Under the pieces are notes generated by a model. It saw only the letters and a list, made by a program, of their open reading frames with translations. It did not search any database and had not been told where the DNA came from. A stretch of DNA of 64,000 nt, from positions 82,084-146,083 of the forward strand of contig KB305899.1 of assembly GCA_000328365.1 (NCBI GenBank), written 5' to 3'. Position 1 is the first letter of the stretch, and each line of letters starts with the position of its first letter. This DNA is from Capitella teleta (Eukaryota > Annelida > Polychaeta > Capitellidae). A program made the position numbers and the translations under genes. Below, one piece after another: positions 1 to 12,900 of this stretch.

Positions 1-1555
1 TCGACATCATGACTGTATTCATTCTGGCTGTTTGAATCAGGATATTTTTAATTAAAGGTTGTTCTCTCGGAGCACTTACCGAACCCCACATTCTGCAATT
101 GGGGGGAGGGTTCCACCATCACTCTAAAAAGCTATGATTTTTTTGAGGTATCGAGACTGAGGTGTGTTTTTTTGGGGGAAATTAGCGATTTGTGTATGCC
201 ACCACCTCTCCTCTACTTACTATTCTTCTGCACCTCTCTCATTCATTCTTTGCCTGAGAAGAGAAGGAACATGCAATTATTAATGAAGATTAACTTACCC
301 GGTATGATTTTTGATGGTTTCATTCATTCGATGGACTAGCATCCAAAGGCACATTGCTGCTGTGCGGCTCAAAACCAAAACCCTAGCCCTGGGATCATCG
401 ATACTTGTATTTGTAAGTATTGGATGATAAATAATGTGTGGTTTGTTCGTTTATGTTGAGGGACTATTGTGTGTGTGCGTAGTATGTGTTATAAGGTTTG
501 TTTCTCCGTAGTAATACAACAATGGGGGATTATTGTTGATTCAATGTTACTTTATACATGAAACTATTTATTTAGTTGGATAACGACTTTCCCTTGGATA
601 TGACATATCCTTGTGCAAAGTAAGCTTTATGACATGCATATATAGTTATGAGGTACTTCTCTTGTCTTTCACTAGCTCGCTAATATGAGAATTTGGGGTC
701 CGTGTTAATTCGGCAAATGAATCGTTCCCTGCTTTTATATAGATTTAAGTTTGCTCTTTGGATTGAAAATAATGCATTATCGTATCATGTCTAAAACTTG
801 ATCTCGTTCCTAGACTTAGGATGTTAGGTCTTTAGGACTAAGACTTGACTAGTCTATTATACTTTATTGTAACAATTGTTAATTATGGTGCGTTTTTTCG
901 TTCTTGACAAGTCGGAAGTTGGAATTACGAGGTCGTCATCTCAGGATCCATCAGATTAGACCGAGATGTCATTCTGACTTCGGAATAGGCACAAAGAACG
1001 CATCTCGTAAATCTAATCTCGTAATTCAGAGTTGCCGAGAAGGAAAGAATGCACATTAGGTCCCCCCCAGATGGCTACCCATGGATCTAGCCTAGGCTGT
1101 GGAGTATGGGTCATAGTATGAGAGGCTAGCCTCTCATAACAGTTAAGTCAACACAGAGTTTATGAATATTATCAGTATACATAGACACTAGCTCAGTGAT
1201 AATCTTAGTGAAATTGACAGTGATACAGTGGACTGAGTGAGCTGGATTGGACTGAATTTGGTTTGAATTTGAGTCCTTAACCATCTGAACTAACTGCTGT
1301 GTGTTGTCAATAATAATTGATCTTGTGTGATCACCGTCATTGGGAACGTTTGATAATAAATGATCAGTTCACTGTCTTTGGTTTATGATTATTACAAACC
1401 AGCTTAAAAAAGTATTCTGCCTTGAAATTAAGGGTACCACTTACCCAGCAATAGCCATGACCTTCAGGTTACTGTAGAGATTTTACTAAAACTTCTCGGC
1501 AGTTGAACATTACGTAATTTTTGTGGCCGGTGCCATAATTGACATAATCTTTCAG
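1..1555. other. Non-coding stretch upstream of HSPA14
   Basis: I see no recognisable coding exon here. It should be the first intron or upstream region of the HSPA14-like gene on its right, because the first exon I can place starts at 1556 behind a splice acceptor (ctttcag). A short open frame at about 319-414 ends at a strong donor (gtaagt), but it does not resemble the start of an Hsp70. The only structured element seen is a small inverted-repeat element at 888-1054. Confidence 0.6.
888..1054. mobile_element. MITE-like element with ~40-bp imperfect terminal inverted repeats
   Basis: The left end begins GTGCGTTTTTTCGTTC and reaches GAATTACGAG. The right end, read as reverse complement, begins GTGCATTCTTTCCTTC and also reaches GAATTACGAG. 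The element is about 167 bp with no coding capacity. I could not identify a target-site duplication or a superfamily. Confidence 0.5.
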
Positions 1556-3627
1556 GATGGCAAAACAGAAGTGGTGGCCAATGAGGGTGGGGATCGCATG
1601 ACCCCTGCAATTGTAGCGTACACAGATCACGACAAGGTAAACTTTTTTTTTTACCTAATCTTTCATCGATTTGACCCCGGAATGTGTCATCAGGTTGTGG
1701 GGTTACCTGCCAAGCAAGGACTGTACCGCAATGCCTCCAACACCATCTGCAATGTGAAGGAGTTGATTGGAAGAGAGGCTGACTCTGAAGTCGTCCAGAA
1801 CGCCATGCAGAACAGCAACGTGAAAGTGAGTCATTCCCAGATTGAGATCAGTCTGCTGCAGCCAAAGCGCTCTCATTGCAGATTATCTGCCAAGGAGCAA
1901 AACCGTTCTATGAGGTTGACTACAAAGAGCGCACGCACAAAGTCAGCCCTGTGTCAGTGGCAGCGGCCATATTTGACAGTTTGAAGGGTACGTGAATATT
2001 CACCGGTTGCTCTCTTAATTATTCGCGTCATGCAGACACGGCTGACGGGCAACAGCGAGTGGACAGTCACAACGCAGTCATCTGTGTCCCGGTTTCCTTT
2101 TCCGAACAACAGCAGCGTGACTTGGTGTGAGTAGCCTCCTTCTTTGATCGTCCGTTCACCCACGTGGTTTGATTTCAGCCAAGCGGCTCAGCAGGCCAGC
2201 TTCTCTGTGCTCAGGGTCATACGGGAGCCGTGTGCTGCTCTGATGGCGTATGGCGTGGAGGAGGAGTGTGTTGGCCAAACGTGAGTGCTTTGCTGCTGTG
2301 AACGTTTGTTTAATTGTGTTTGCAGTCGGGCGCTGGTGTTGCGTTTGGGAGGACGATCGATGACTGTGACGATCGTGCGTGTGACGGGAGGCATGTTCCA
2401 CATTGAGAAGGACGCTGTCTTTGAAATGGGAGGAAACGAGTTGGATGAATTGCTTGTGCAGCATTTGGCTCAGGACTATGACCGGTAGGTGAAGGAGAGT
2501 GCTGCTGCTGCCATGTTTGATCTCATTTTAATCACAGTCAGTGGAGATGCCAGTGTTTGAAGAACCAGCGCTCTGCTTTCAAGTTGAGGGTGGCTGCTCA
2601 GCAGACCAGACAGGTTCTGTCGTCAATGGCAACCGCCCACTGCTCTGTGGAATCTCTTTACGATGGCATTGACCTTAACACCAAGCTGTCAAGGTAGGTA
2701 GCGCTTCAATAATGACATCAATGCATCAATTGTATTGAAGGACACGAGTGGAAGCATTGGTGAATCCATTCGTGCAGAAATGTCTCAAAGCTGTAGAAGA
2801 AGTGATTGGATCAGCTGGCTCTCAATTGACTGATATTGAAAAGGTTTGATTGATTGATTGATTGAATGATGATTGAAATGAGGAGCAGGTGGTGGTGTGT
2901 GGGGGCGTCGGTCGCAGTCCTTTCTTCATTCAGGCCGTCAAAGATCGCTTCCCCTCGGCTCAAATCCTGTCCTCCCTTGCTGGAGACGAGGTCATTGCAT
3001 TGGGAGCGGCCAAACAGGTGCGTGTGCACTTGGCGCAAGATGAAGCTGATCTCATTCTGTTCACAGGCCACCCTACTCACGGAGAACAATGCACCATCAG
3101 CCGTCTCAGTGGAAGCGGACACTCTGCCCTGCCTGCAGACCAACATCCTCCTCAGGGTGAGTAAACTGCATCTCTTATATTCCTCAAACGACTTCTTTTT
3201 TGTAGATGACGGAGGATGGTCAGCAGGAACACCGCATGCTGTTCGCTGCCTTCACCCCAATGCCTGCCAGGCGTCAGTACCGCATGCTTCTGGCACCAGA
3301 GCAGACAGACGCCTGTTTGGTGCTATGTACGGCCACTGCACCCAACGACACCCCAGAACCCGTGGCCAAGGTAATCGCGTCTCATCCCATTCCTCCTCTG
3401 ATCCCTTGATTCCCCAGTTGGTGCTGCACTCTCTTCCTCCTGGATCTCAAGTGGAGATGGTTTGTCACTGTCGCAGGTCTGTCTTCTCCCTTCTTTCTCT
3501 CGCTCTGTATTTACTTCTCTTTTTCCCTCTCCCAAGTGATGGATCTCTGCATGTTACTTGCGCTGAACCCACGTCCAACACCTCGACCGGTCTCACCATT
3601 GAAGCCAACAAACTCTCCTCTTCCTGA
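1556..3627 (+). CDS. HSPA14: HSPA14 (Hsp70-like 1) orthologue, 13 exons, first exon missing
   Basis: Atypical Hsp70 which in animals forms the ribosome-associated complex with DNAJC2 in the cytosol. Exons: 1556-1636, 1694-1825, 1882-1987, 2036-2126, 2179-2280, 2326-2484, 2538-2693, 2741-2843, 2889-3017, 3067-3156, 3206-3370, 3418-3476, 3537-3627. All junctions are GT-AG and in phase, giving 487 residues. With about 18 missing N-terminal residues this matches the family length near 509. Seen in order: VVANEGGDRMTPAIVAY, VGLPAKQ, ICVPVSFSEQQQRD, IREPCAALMAYG, the degenerate phosphate-loop motif LRLGGRS, adenosine motif VVVCGGVGRSP, and the short C-terminal piece DGSLHVTCAEP. The usual FDLGGGT is replaced, as in human HSPA14 and yeast Ssz1, so weak or no ATPase is inferred. 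There is no lid or EEVD tail. The start codon and phosphate-1 loop exon were not found in the window. Confidence 0.94.
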
Positions 3628-3998
3628 TCATGGATTTAATGTTTTTTTAGTTATTTTGTGAAATTATTCGCTGCAGAAATATCAACCTCCTTCTAGTAGT
3701 GTCAACTGAATAAATATATGGTAAAACCCATTTTGTATCAGATAGCTTTTAATCTCATTCCTTTCACGCTCTCACCAGGCTGAATGTTGGTTAATTTGTT
3801 CAAATGAACTATATTTTTAAAAGGCTGAATAAAGATGTGCAATTAAATGCAAATGAAATAAGACGAAATCACAAAACAATATATTTCTGATATTACGATG
3901 GAATGAAGCACGAAATATGCGAGAGATGCAGACTGTCCTAAAGATGAAGAAGCTACTGAACAACACGAATTGCACGATTGATATGAATAAGAACAAGG
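3628..3998. other. 371-bp convergent intergenic gap HSPA14/DOCK
   Basis: This holds the 3' ends of two convergent genes. The HSPA14 side has an AATAAA at 3709-3714. For DOCK on the minus strand I see only a weak ATTAAA variant at about 3749-3754, so its 3' UTR may overlap that of HSPA14. Confidence 0.6.
3709..3714 (+). terminator. HSPA14 polyadenylation signal AATAAA
   Basis: A canonical AATAAA lies 82 nt after the HSPA14 stop codon on the coding strand. Confidence 0.7.
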
Positions 3999-6900
3999 TC
4001 AAGGGTCAGAAGACCGGTGGAGTGAGCGCTCGGGAATCCGAGGAGGGGGAAGTTGGCTCAGTGGGATCGCAGGCACACTCCTACGGGGGCGAGGCGATGA
4101 AACCGGGCGCTCCCTCTGTGGGCTCTGTAGTGAAGGGGAACGCTTGGGGGGGATGGGGGGGCCATGCCGCTTCAGTTCACTGACGTCCGCATTCTGCTGT
4201 CAGAACACGCGGTTAACGAATTGTGTTGAGCGTTAACTGGACTTACTATTACGCTGTGCCTGGATGGCACTGATGGCCTGGAGGGGGGACTGCTGGTGTA
4301 GTCGCCTGCAATTGGAAGCACATTGCGCAGTCAATTAAACTGATGTCGTTTGCTACCTGAATACGACACCGAGGAGATGCGACGCTTGCTGGCGGTACTG
4401 CAGCGTCCAATGCCACTGTCTAAACTGACACTGGATTCAGCTGGAGTAAGACACGCTGAAATCAGGGTTCATTCATTGATTTTTTGAAAAAATCATGAAA
4501 ATCAGATTTTTTGGATTTGAATCAATATTTGAATCGAGCTTTTTAAACAAATTTTCATTGCAATTATAGAATTTAAAGGAAGAATTCTTGCGTATAGTGA
4601 GAGCTTAAGCCATGTTGCAGTTTAAGCAAAGTTCAGATTGCTCCTGCTCATCAAGATCAGACAATCAAACGCTGTGTTTGATCTACGTTTTCACACCTCG
4701 CACGTTTTAGGGCCAAAACAATTGAGAAACGCTCGCCTCGTGTTGAAACGCAACCAGAGCCGAGTGAACCCCTTTGTGTTGGCATAAATTACATGTATTA
4801 TGTTGTGCATTTGTAAGACGACAGTTAATCGACTCACTTCTTTGCTTGACAGCTCATTCAAGCAGCCCCTCAAACATCATGGCGGATTATTAAGGGAAAT
4901 TAAGGGACAATTTGGTCACCAAAAATTGAAGTTGAAGTCGGAAATTAAGGGAATCGGATAAATAAGTTTAATTAGCATTGAGGCAGATCCGTCCCTGAGT
5001 ATCGAGTCGGATTATTAAGGGAGTTGGATTAATAATACTCGGATTTATGAGGGTCAACTGTATTTTTATCACCAGCAACTTCTAATAGAGTCTGCTGGAG
5101 AAACTGTTAAAAGTCTAAGCAATAGTCATATTCACATAATATAATTCCATTGAACTGAAAATGCTTACTATTATGGGATAATCCAAGAATTTTGATGATT
5201 TATAACTTTATATCAACTTCTATGATTTTTAAACACATGCAGATGTTTATGATGTTCAAGACTTCTAAGTGGGTAAAGGGTATGATACTGTAGAACAGGA
5301 AATTTCTGTGGACTGCAAATTTTGCAGATTATTTGCGGTCAAGCGTAGGGTCATATGGTATAAGATCACCCAGAAAGATTTCGCGGGCATCTAATTTTCG
5401 CGGTCGATCTTGACTGCGAATATAGCAAAAATTTCATGCGGCGCAAAAATTCCCTGTTCAACAGTAGTTATTGAAAATCATAGTCATCTTCTGTTCATTG
5501 ACAAAACCTTTTTTTCTTCTAATTTAGATCGATTTTCAAATCAACTTTTACTCATGAAAATTTTAAAATGATATTGATATAGCTTTCAATATACTGTAGT
5601 TTGGCATGACAGCACATTCAGGGCAAATGGAGGCATTTAAATACAAAATCACAAATCGAAATTAAAAATTTCAGGACATTGACAGATTTACTGATAGGGT
5701 ATAATTTATAAGTTTGAACACGTTACATTTTAAATTTATTGCTCCAAGCTTAGAGATTTATAATTATCAAATTCAATTGCTAAAAAATATCACGTATGGT
5801 TCAAGAGTTGTTATATTGGCATTGGTGATTCAAGGACCAATAAAGGATTAGGATAGAAAATATTCAAAAATTCAAGAATTTTTTTTAATTAAAAATCGAT
5901 TTCAGCCAATTTTTTTCCGAGATTTAAATTGAAATTACATCAATGATTTAAATGAATTAAATCATCGTGATTTAAATCAGACAACCCTGGCTGCAACGGT
6001 GAAGAAATGAGCTAGGAGGAGGAAGACGGGACTCACTTGGGTACGACGCAGTGAGCATCCCTTGTTCTGACGGCTGAATGAACTCTTCGGTTGGAGTCTG
6101 CAAGGAGCAATCATCATTCATTTCATGTTTGATTGCAGTTTTTTTTCAGCCACTAAACATGGAGTTTGACTGTGATTAGATTCCAGAGAGGATGAAATAC
6201 TTGATCAATTTCAATCGTTAACAATTTAACTACCAAATCCTCCAATGCTCACCTCAGGGTTGGAGATTACGCTGTCTGTTGCGTCATTTCTATCAAAGCA
6301 GAAACATTAAAAATGAATTCAGAAGCACGATTCCAGAAATACCTCAAGTTGTTCTGCTCCAAACGACTCAGATTGGGAGAGCCCTGGAGAGGGAGGGAAG
6401 GGGGTGAGGGGGAGCTATGGCGTGAGTAAATGTCACTCACAGATTCTTTGATTCCCTGCTTCAGCTGAGCGTACGTGTTTTCCAGATGTTCGTGCAGAGG
6501 ATGGAATTCCTTAGGAACGAGACGCTTGTGCAGGGCCAGAGCGCCACCTAGGATGCGCACCTATGTGAAAATAAGGTCAGCGGGGGTCACTGGGAGTCAA
6601 AGGTCAAACCTGATCAAGGAAGAGGGCACGTAAAGTGGACATGTGACGCCGGTATTCAGGCGGCATATCATCTGGATCAGCAGAGAAAAACGCTCGCTCG
6701 TAGTTAGCGATGCCTCCATTAACGGCAGCGTCAATGACTCCGTTCAGGCGCATGGTCAGAGGGTTCAATGACTTCTCTGCGTCCGGACAAGAGTAGCGAA
6801 GCAGCAGACTCTGCAACTTCTGGTTCATACGACTCGTGGCGTCAATCGCGACTTCGATGGGTGTGAGAATCTCCCGTGTGCACTCAGTGACCTCAAACCA

Positions 6901-9900
6901 CTGTAGCACCCCTGGCAACCTATGCGCAATGTGCACAGTGGTGCGTTCAATGTGCAGCGTCTTGAACTCATTCTGCGCATCTTTGGCTCCTCCGTCATGG
7001 AACGGTCGATCCGACTGGAAAGTGTCGACATCATTCACGTAATAGAAGTCTCGCACAGCATTGGGGACGCCTGGGGTGCTGAGGGCAGGGTCAACCGAGG
7101 GCACAGGGCGCAAGGGACAGAGCTGTATGTCTGCAAGAGGAGTGAAAGGTCAAAGGTGACAGGTCAGAGGGGAACTTACACTGAGCACTCGGGTGCTGGC
7201 GGAGGGCGTCGTCCACTGGGGTGCCTCCGCTCATGCACTTGGCCTGGTCAAACTCCTCCAGCAGACGCGTCTTGAAACAAGAGATCCTTTCGAGAGGTTG
7301 CCCACGGTATACAAACTCCTTGTTCTGCAGATAAAAGAGCAAGAATTATGAGAATCGAGACGGGGAGAAGGCACTTACGCGGAGGAACAGGGGAAATCCT
7401 TGGCCAAAAAATCCGACTTTGAAATATTCGGGATCCGGTCGCGTTTCATTCAGAATGTTGACATAGTACTGCGCTTGCATTTGCTGCCAGAAAAAAATCA
7501 ACTTCATATTTCATTCAACAAATTTATCAAATTACCAAAAGTTTGCTGAGTTTATCAAACGCGATTCTTCGCTCGTAGACAGAAGCGAGCTCTTTGCACA
7601 ACGGGATGCCATACTCCCAGCTCTGCAGTAGAGAATGGATTAAACAAATGTCGAAACACACAGTGAGCACTTCGCACCTTTCCCTGGTCCATCAGGCTCA
7701 TGATGCGCAGATACAACTGTTCCTTGCGTGTCCATTCTGACTCGGCTTGCAGGCCAAGTGGCTGGTCAGCCTCCAGCAGCGTATCCTTCCATCCCAGCAT
7801 TTGCGCATGCAGCAGAAGAGTGAGACCGGCCTCCGTGAAGTTCTGCTGTTGCATGTGGAGATCAAACAACTTGTAGACGTAGCGAACGTACATCTCTGGT
7901 CGCTTCACTTCCTTCTCATAAAAATCCTGTGCAAACCGGTTATTATTTAATAATGAATAATAATTAATGACTAACGAGGAGGTTGACGGTGCAGGTCATC
8001 TTCTTGCCTCGGTGCTCGTCGCCTTCCATTAGACTCCTGTAATCAAGAAATGATATTTCAGCTATTAATAGCGGACGCACCCGCTGACCTGTAGTCAAGC
8101 AGCCTCTCAGCCAGACTGCTTGTGCTGAGCACCAGAGCACGTGCCTCTTCCTGCCAGCCGCAAATCGATTCTTCAACCTTCCTCAGCAGACTAAAACCAA
8201 ATGAAACAAAAGCATTGAGATGAAATTGAGTCACATGACACTCACATGGTTTGGAAGAGCCGCGTGTACTCTGTGTCGCCTTTGTTCTGACCAATGAGCA
8301 GGTCGATCTTGTCAATCAGAGCATTCTCCACCTGCAAGTGAACAAACACTGATCACACGGCTATTACCCTTCATCCTCACAACAGAGGTCAAGGAAGGTC
8401 AAGTGAAGACACATGGCTTTGTTTACAGTAAGAGGGAAAAGTGTTGTGCTCAATAAGCAAGATTCCAAGAGAACAGATGTGTTAAGTGTTCCTGTCGACC
8501 AATCTTCAGGAATAAACACGACAGAAACAAGAGGATGCCTTCAAGGGCAAGATATTGGGTCACTTGGGTCACTTGGATGATGTGGGTGGCCCTTAACAGT
8601 GTTCTCCACATTCCGTAGTACCTAAAGGTGGTACCTGAAGAACACAGAGATCCAGACCAATGGACCAATCCCAATGTATAACTCTTACAGTTTGATTTGA
8701 AGTTAAAATGCCTTCAGTCTTCCTAAACCCAACATAATGCAGATATAGCAATGAAGAGCTATAGAAGAGCTGTAATTTGACATTAAAGTAAGATTCAAGA
8801 TGGGTGACAATTTAGAAGAACATGAGAGGTAGGTGGTGGAAAATACAGAGGAAGTCAAATTATAGGTAGGTTGCGATGTAAGATAAGGATGTGGGCTGCC
8901 TACCTAAAACCTAATGTGGAGAACACTGCTTAATAGCTGAACGCACCTGAAATCCACCTTATACATTTGTGTATTCATGAAGAAGATCAATTAATTGATT
9001 CCCACCCAGGGGGTTAATCATTGGGGTTAATAGCTGAGTTTGAGGGAGGATCTCAGAACACGTTCATTCTGGCAATTTGAATTCTTTTTTCTTTCTTTTT
9101 TTTTTTTCCATTAACAAATTTGAATTTCTATGTTGTGATCATCAGAACTCATTGTAAAAGAAATTAAACAATACCAGTACATAACAATTAAAAAGTCAGA
9201 TTCCATTTCAGTTATTAATCCATAGAAAATGAAGAAACGACTCAATGCTCACCTCCTTGAAGTGACCTCGCTGCTTGTGTTCACTCTGCAGCATGTCAAA
9301 GAAGAGAGGAATTGTCGCTTGACGTAATTCTGATTGACGAACGAGGGTCATATCCAGAAAGAGGCCGACGACCGAAGGCAGGAAGCGGATCTGATGATCA
9401 CCTGCAAACAGGAGAAAATTAACATAATTACAAGCAATTAATAAAGATGGTTCAGTAAGAACACAGGTTCTAAGATCAGCGGAATAAATCTTTCTGAGAT
9501 AAGATTTCAAACAATTATCTAAGCACTGACCAAGGTTCTGCCACATGGCAACCACTTCGTAAGCCATTCGCACACGCATGTCACCGTAACTGAGGAAGGG
9601 AAACATGTTCAAGGCCCCACAAAACTGCATAAAACTAACGAATGCAGAATACGGAGACGTTTTGCCTCAGAGAACTTCTCCAACTGTAGAATGTGCTGAG
9701 TGAGGAAACTGACAGCTGTTTGGAAGTATGCCTGCCACAACTGAAAGGAGGGCGAGAATCAGCTGACAAGCCAAAAGGTCAGCTCACCTCAAGGTCAAAA
9801 TCAGAATGGTCGAGAAATTGACCACTCAGGGTTTGAGAGAGAAACTGCATGGCCAGCAAAATGGTGCTGAAGAAGGAGAGGAAATTGGTTGCATAATTTA

Positions 9901-12900
9901 TGAGCTATTTAAGCTCACTTGTTAGTGACGATCTTCATAACAACCCAGTCTGGGGGATAGAGGTCCATACAAACCAACTCTTGGAACAAACCAAAGATGC
10001 GCATCAGGAATGCCTGAGGATCGAATCAGGTCAAAGGTCACAGGTAGCGCAGTCACTCACCTTGAATGGAGCTTTGTCTGAATGTGCTTTCAACAATTTA
10101 TCCTGGTGTTGATCGTCCATTAAGCGGAACATGGCGATGATGCACGCGACCAAATGACCCTAAAAGAAGGTCAAAGGTTAAATGAATTCTCTTCTTTTAA
10201 CAAGCCTGAATTATAGGTGTATTATTAATCATAATGTGCAAAGATTCTGAGAATACAATAGCTGTGGTAAACAGCTTTGTTCTTGGATTCAAGAGAAACT
10301 TCGGGTTTTGAAGTTAGCCTATTTGTCGAAAATTATGAAAGAAATGTTTTAACATGAGCGGTGCATTGCAAGCTCAGCAGACAACAATCAATCTTAGAAA
10401 CGCATGAGAAATGAAATTTGCATTCAGAGCAGATTTCAAATGCAAAAAAGCCAAGAGCTTTCTTGAATTGCTAACTTAATTAAACATGACGCCTCGTGCC
10501 AATACCCGCACTAAGATGGGTTCAAAATGTTGATTTTTGTGTTTTGATAGAGAAATAAATAAAAATATCTCCTGTTTCCTCACATACAAGAATCATGTCA
10601 GTCTGTGACCAATAAGTTATTATACTTAGTGTATAATTAAGCCTATTGTATTGATAGTTGTATCATTATGAATTTTTACCAACCTTTTAACGCAAATTTC
10701 TCATCTTTGATTACGTGTGGGGTTGACCCGTTAACAGGCTGTAACTACTTCTTTGATTTAGATTAATTTTTGCATCAGACGGAATGGATTTGTATCAACT
10801 ATCAGGAGGCATTAAAACCTCAATATGTGACAATGCGACTTAGTGCGGGTTTCGGTGCGAGGGGTCACAAATAACCATGTCAGTTATTTATCCTCTAATT
10901 CCACAAGATGTAACCATGGCTGAAATCCTTGGTTACAAACTTACATAATGGATGATTGGCTCCATTAACAAAATCAACAAATGGCGAGCGAGTGCTCTGA
11001 CTCAAGGAGACGTCGCTCTGTGATTCTAGTTTAAAGAGGACCTTAAACCAAAATATTGAGCTTCAACATGAACAAAGTTTTGTAAGGACATATACTGGCA
11101 CCTAAATATTCAGAATGCCGCTCAATGACAGAACGCCGAAAAACGAAGTTACCACGGCAACCGTATGTCGATCAATGAAGAAAAGGTTTTAGGTATCAAT
11201 GAGTGAAGAATATTATGCAGCCAAAGCTTGTTATTACGAACCTTCAGGGGCCATAAACATTAGTTTGTTATAACAGGAATTCAATAAATGCAGCCATGAC
11301 GTCTCGGAGTTGAGAAATACATTATGATATATATGGTCGAACGGTCGAACCTACTTCTATGAGATAATTCGTGTAATTAACACAATGACAGCACCTGAAC
11401 ATATTCACCACATGCATTATTACGCTTACAGAAAACCACTTTCTTTATACTAGATTAAAATGGAACATGAGATTGATTAATAACTGATACAAGAACCTCA
11501 TGGTGAGATGTCGATAGGAAGAAATTGATGATTCAGTTGGAGAGGAGAATAAATAGAGAATCTGCACCATGGATAACATGCGCACTGCTCCACGATCGAT
11601 ATCTGAACTTTGCACTTCTGACACTGAAAGTAACTTGTTCGCCATATTCATTGATGCTGACAGAATTCATTGTACAACATGCATGCACTAGCTGGTATTC
11701 CCTAGCATTCAACACATGATGGTAGATCTAGATAATTACTAGAACTGGAAGTTTGTAAACATTGAAAGTTCACAAAATTCAGAGTTTGTAATAAGTTACT
11801 AAGGAATGAACTTGTAATGATAAAATATATGGCTCTGGCAGGGATTCCAAAAATACTTCTTTGTAACCTGAAAGTTGTATATATCCGAGTTCGTAATATC
11901 AAGGTCTGACTGTATAGCTTAGCACTCTCTGTACTGAAGGCCTGCAGAATATATGTCTGCTGCCGTGAGGGTCGTGATGAAGGTAAGAGGGTGAGATTAT
12001 GTAGATCTTGTGAGTCATGAGAGCTAACGGTATCTGAGCACCTGTTGCTCAGACACAGGTGGATTTACCGTTCAGAACAAGTGCAGGCGAATGGTAACTT
12101 ATTTAATTTAGCAAAGAAATTAATCCTTAAATTCTACACAAATAAATCTCTCAAAACACTCTCACCTGCTGAAAATTAAAACTCTGAATTCAAAATAAAT
12201 AAATCATAAACACAAAGATGAAAAAGGAAAATTCCACTGACCCTTCGAGGGTTGAACATTTCAAGGACTCCAACTGTTTGAATCATGACGTCAAGGAGTG
12301 ACGTCAAAATGGTCTGAACACTCTGCGTCACATCTGAGCCCTGAGGCCGCAAAGATTAATTCCAGATTGTCAATAATTGCGTAACTCCAAACCTGTTCCT
12401 TATCGGCATGAATAGCTACTAACATGCTGCCGAGAATTTTCGCACAAAGTGTAAGTTCTTGTTGAAACACGAGATGAATCTTCAATTGGCAGATACATAG
12501 AGGTAGCAGCAGACCTCTTGCCTCTGGGGAAGGTACTTTGCAGAAGCGTCACTCCACAGAGGTACTAACCTTGCGTCATAAATTTTGGCAGGTGCATGAT
12601 TTTGTTGAGACAAGTCAAACGCTGCTTATTGAGACAACTTTCGGTGCTACAAATTTTCTTTGGCAAAGCAGACAGAACATCACTGCACTTGGTACAGAGC
12701 TCACGAACAGAGACAATCTCACTCAGGGCCTCAAACATTGCAGGCAGATGCTCAAGCAGAACACACTGTGGGATTAAATGGTTGAATACATGAACGATTG
12801 CTTCAAAAAGTGACCCCTGACCTGTGTGGTGGCTATCACTTTGTTATCCATGGACAAAACTTGACAAAGAATATCAAAGAGTTCGTTCAGCAAATGCTGA

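Larger units (their letters stand above)
4463..5989. mobile_element. hAT-like non-autonomous DNA transposon filling DOCK intron 44
   Basis: Ends read CAGGGTT on the left and AACCCTG on the right, with AT-rich subterminal repeats (TGATTTAAAT-type). The flanking 8-mers GCTGAAAT (4455-4462) and GCTGCAAC (5990-5997) match at 6 of 8 positions, as expected for a decayed 8-bp hAT target duplication. Removing element plus one duplication leaves a 46-nt intron, the usual size in this gene. No transposase is seen. It carries nested elements at 5286-5467 and a pogo-type end near 5060. Confidence 0.7.
3999..6383 (-). other. DOCK exons 42-47: Ser/Pro-rich C-terminal tail with SH3-binding motifs
   Basis: Exons 6343-6383, 6253-6289, 6037-6097, 4357-4455, 4247-4305, 3999-4193. 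The tail is polar and proline-rich. It contains HGPPIPPKRSPSLQ and LPPPRIPERS, which are PxxPxK/R-type ligands like those by which DOCK proteins bind Crk-family SH3 domains. The basic stretch RPRRSVP lies between them. The exons were found by phase-matched splice sites, because the tail is poorly conserved. Confidence 0.88.

Noticed and set aside
319-414. Short frame ending at a gtaagt donor upstream of HSPA14, considered as its first exon
   Set aside because: The encoded peptide lacks the G-x-x-x-G-T phosphate-loop start that every Hsp70 has, so phase match alone is not enough.
3917-4183. Plus-strand Gly/Ser-rich open frame
   Set aside because: It is the shadow of the last DOCK exon, which on the minus strand reads a proline-rich SH3-ligand tail with correct splice phase.
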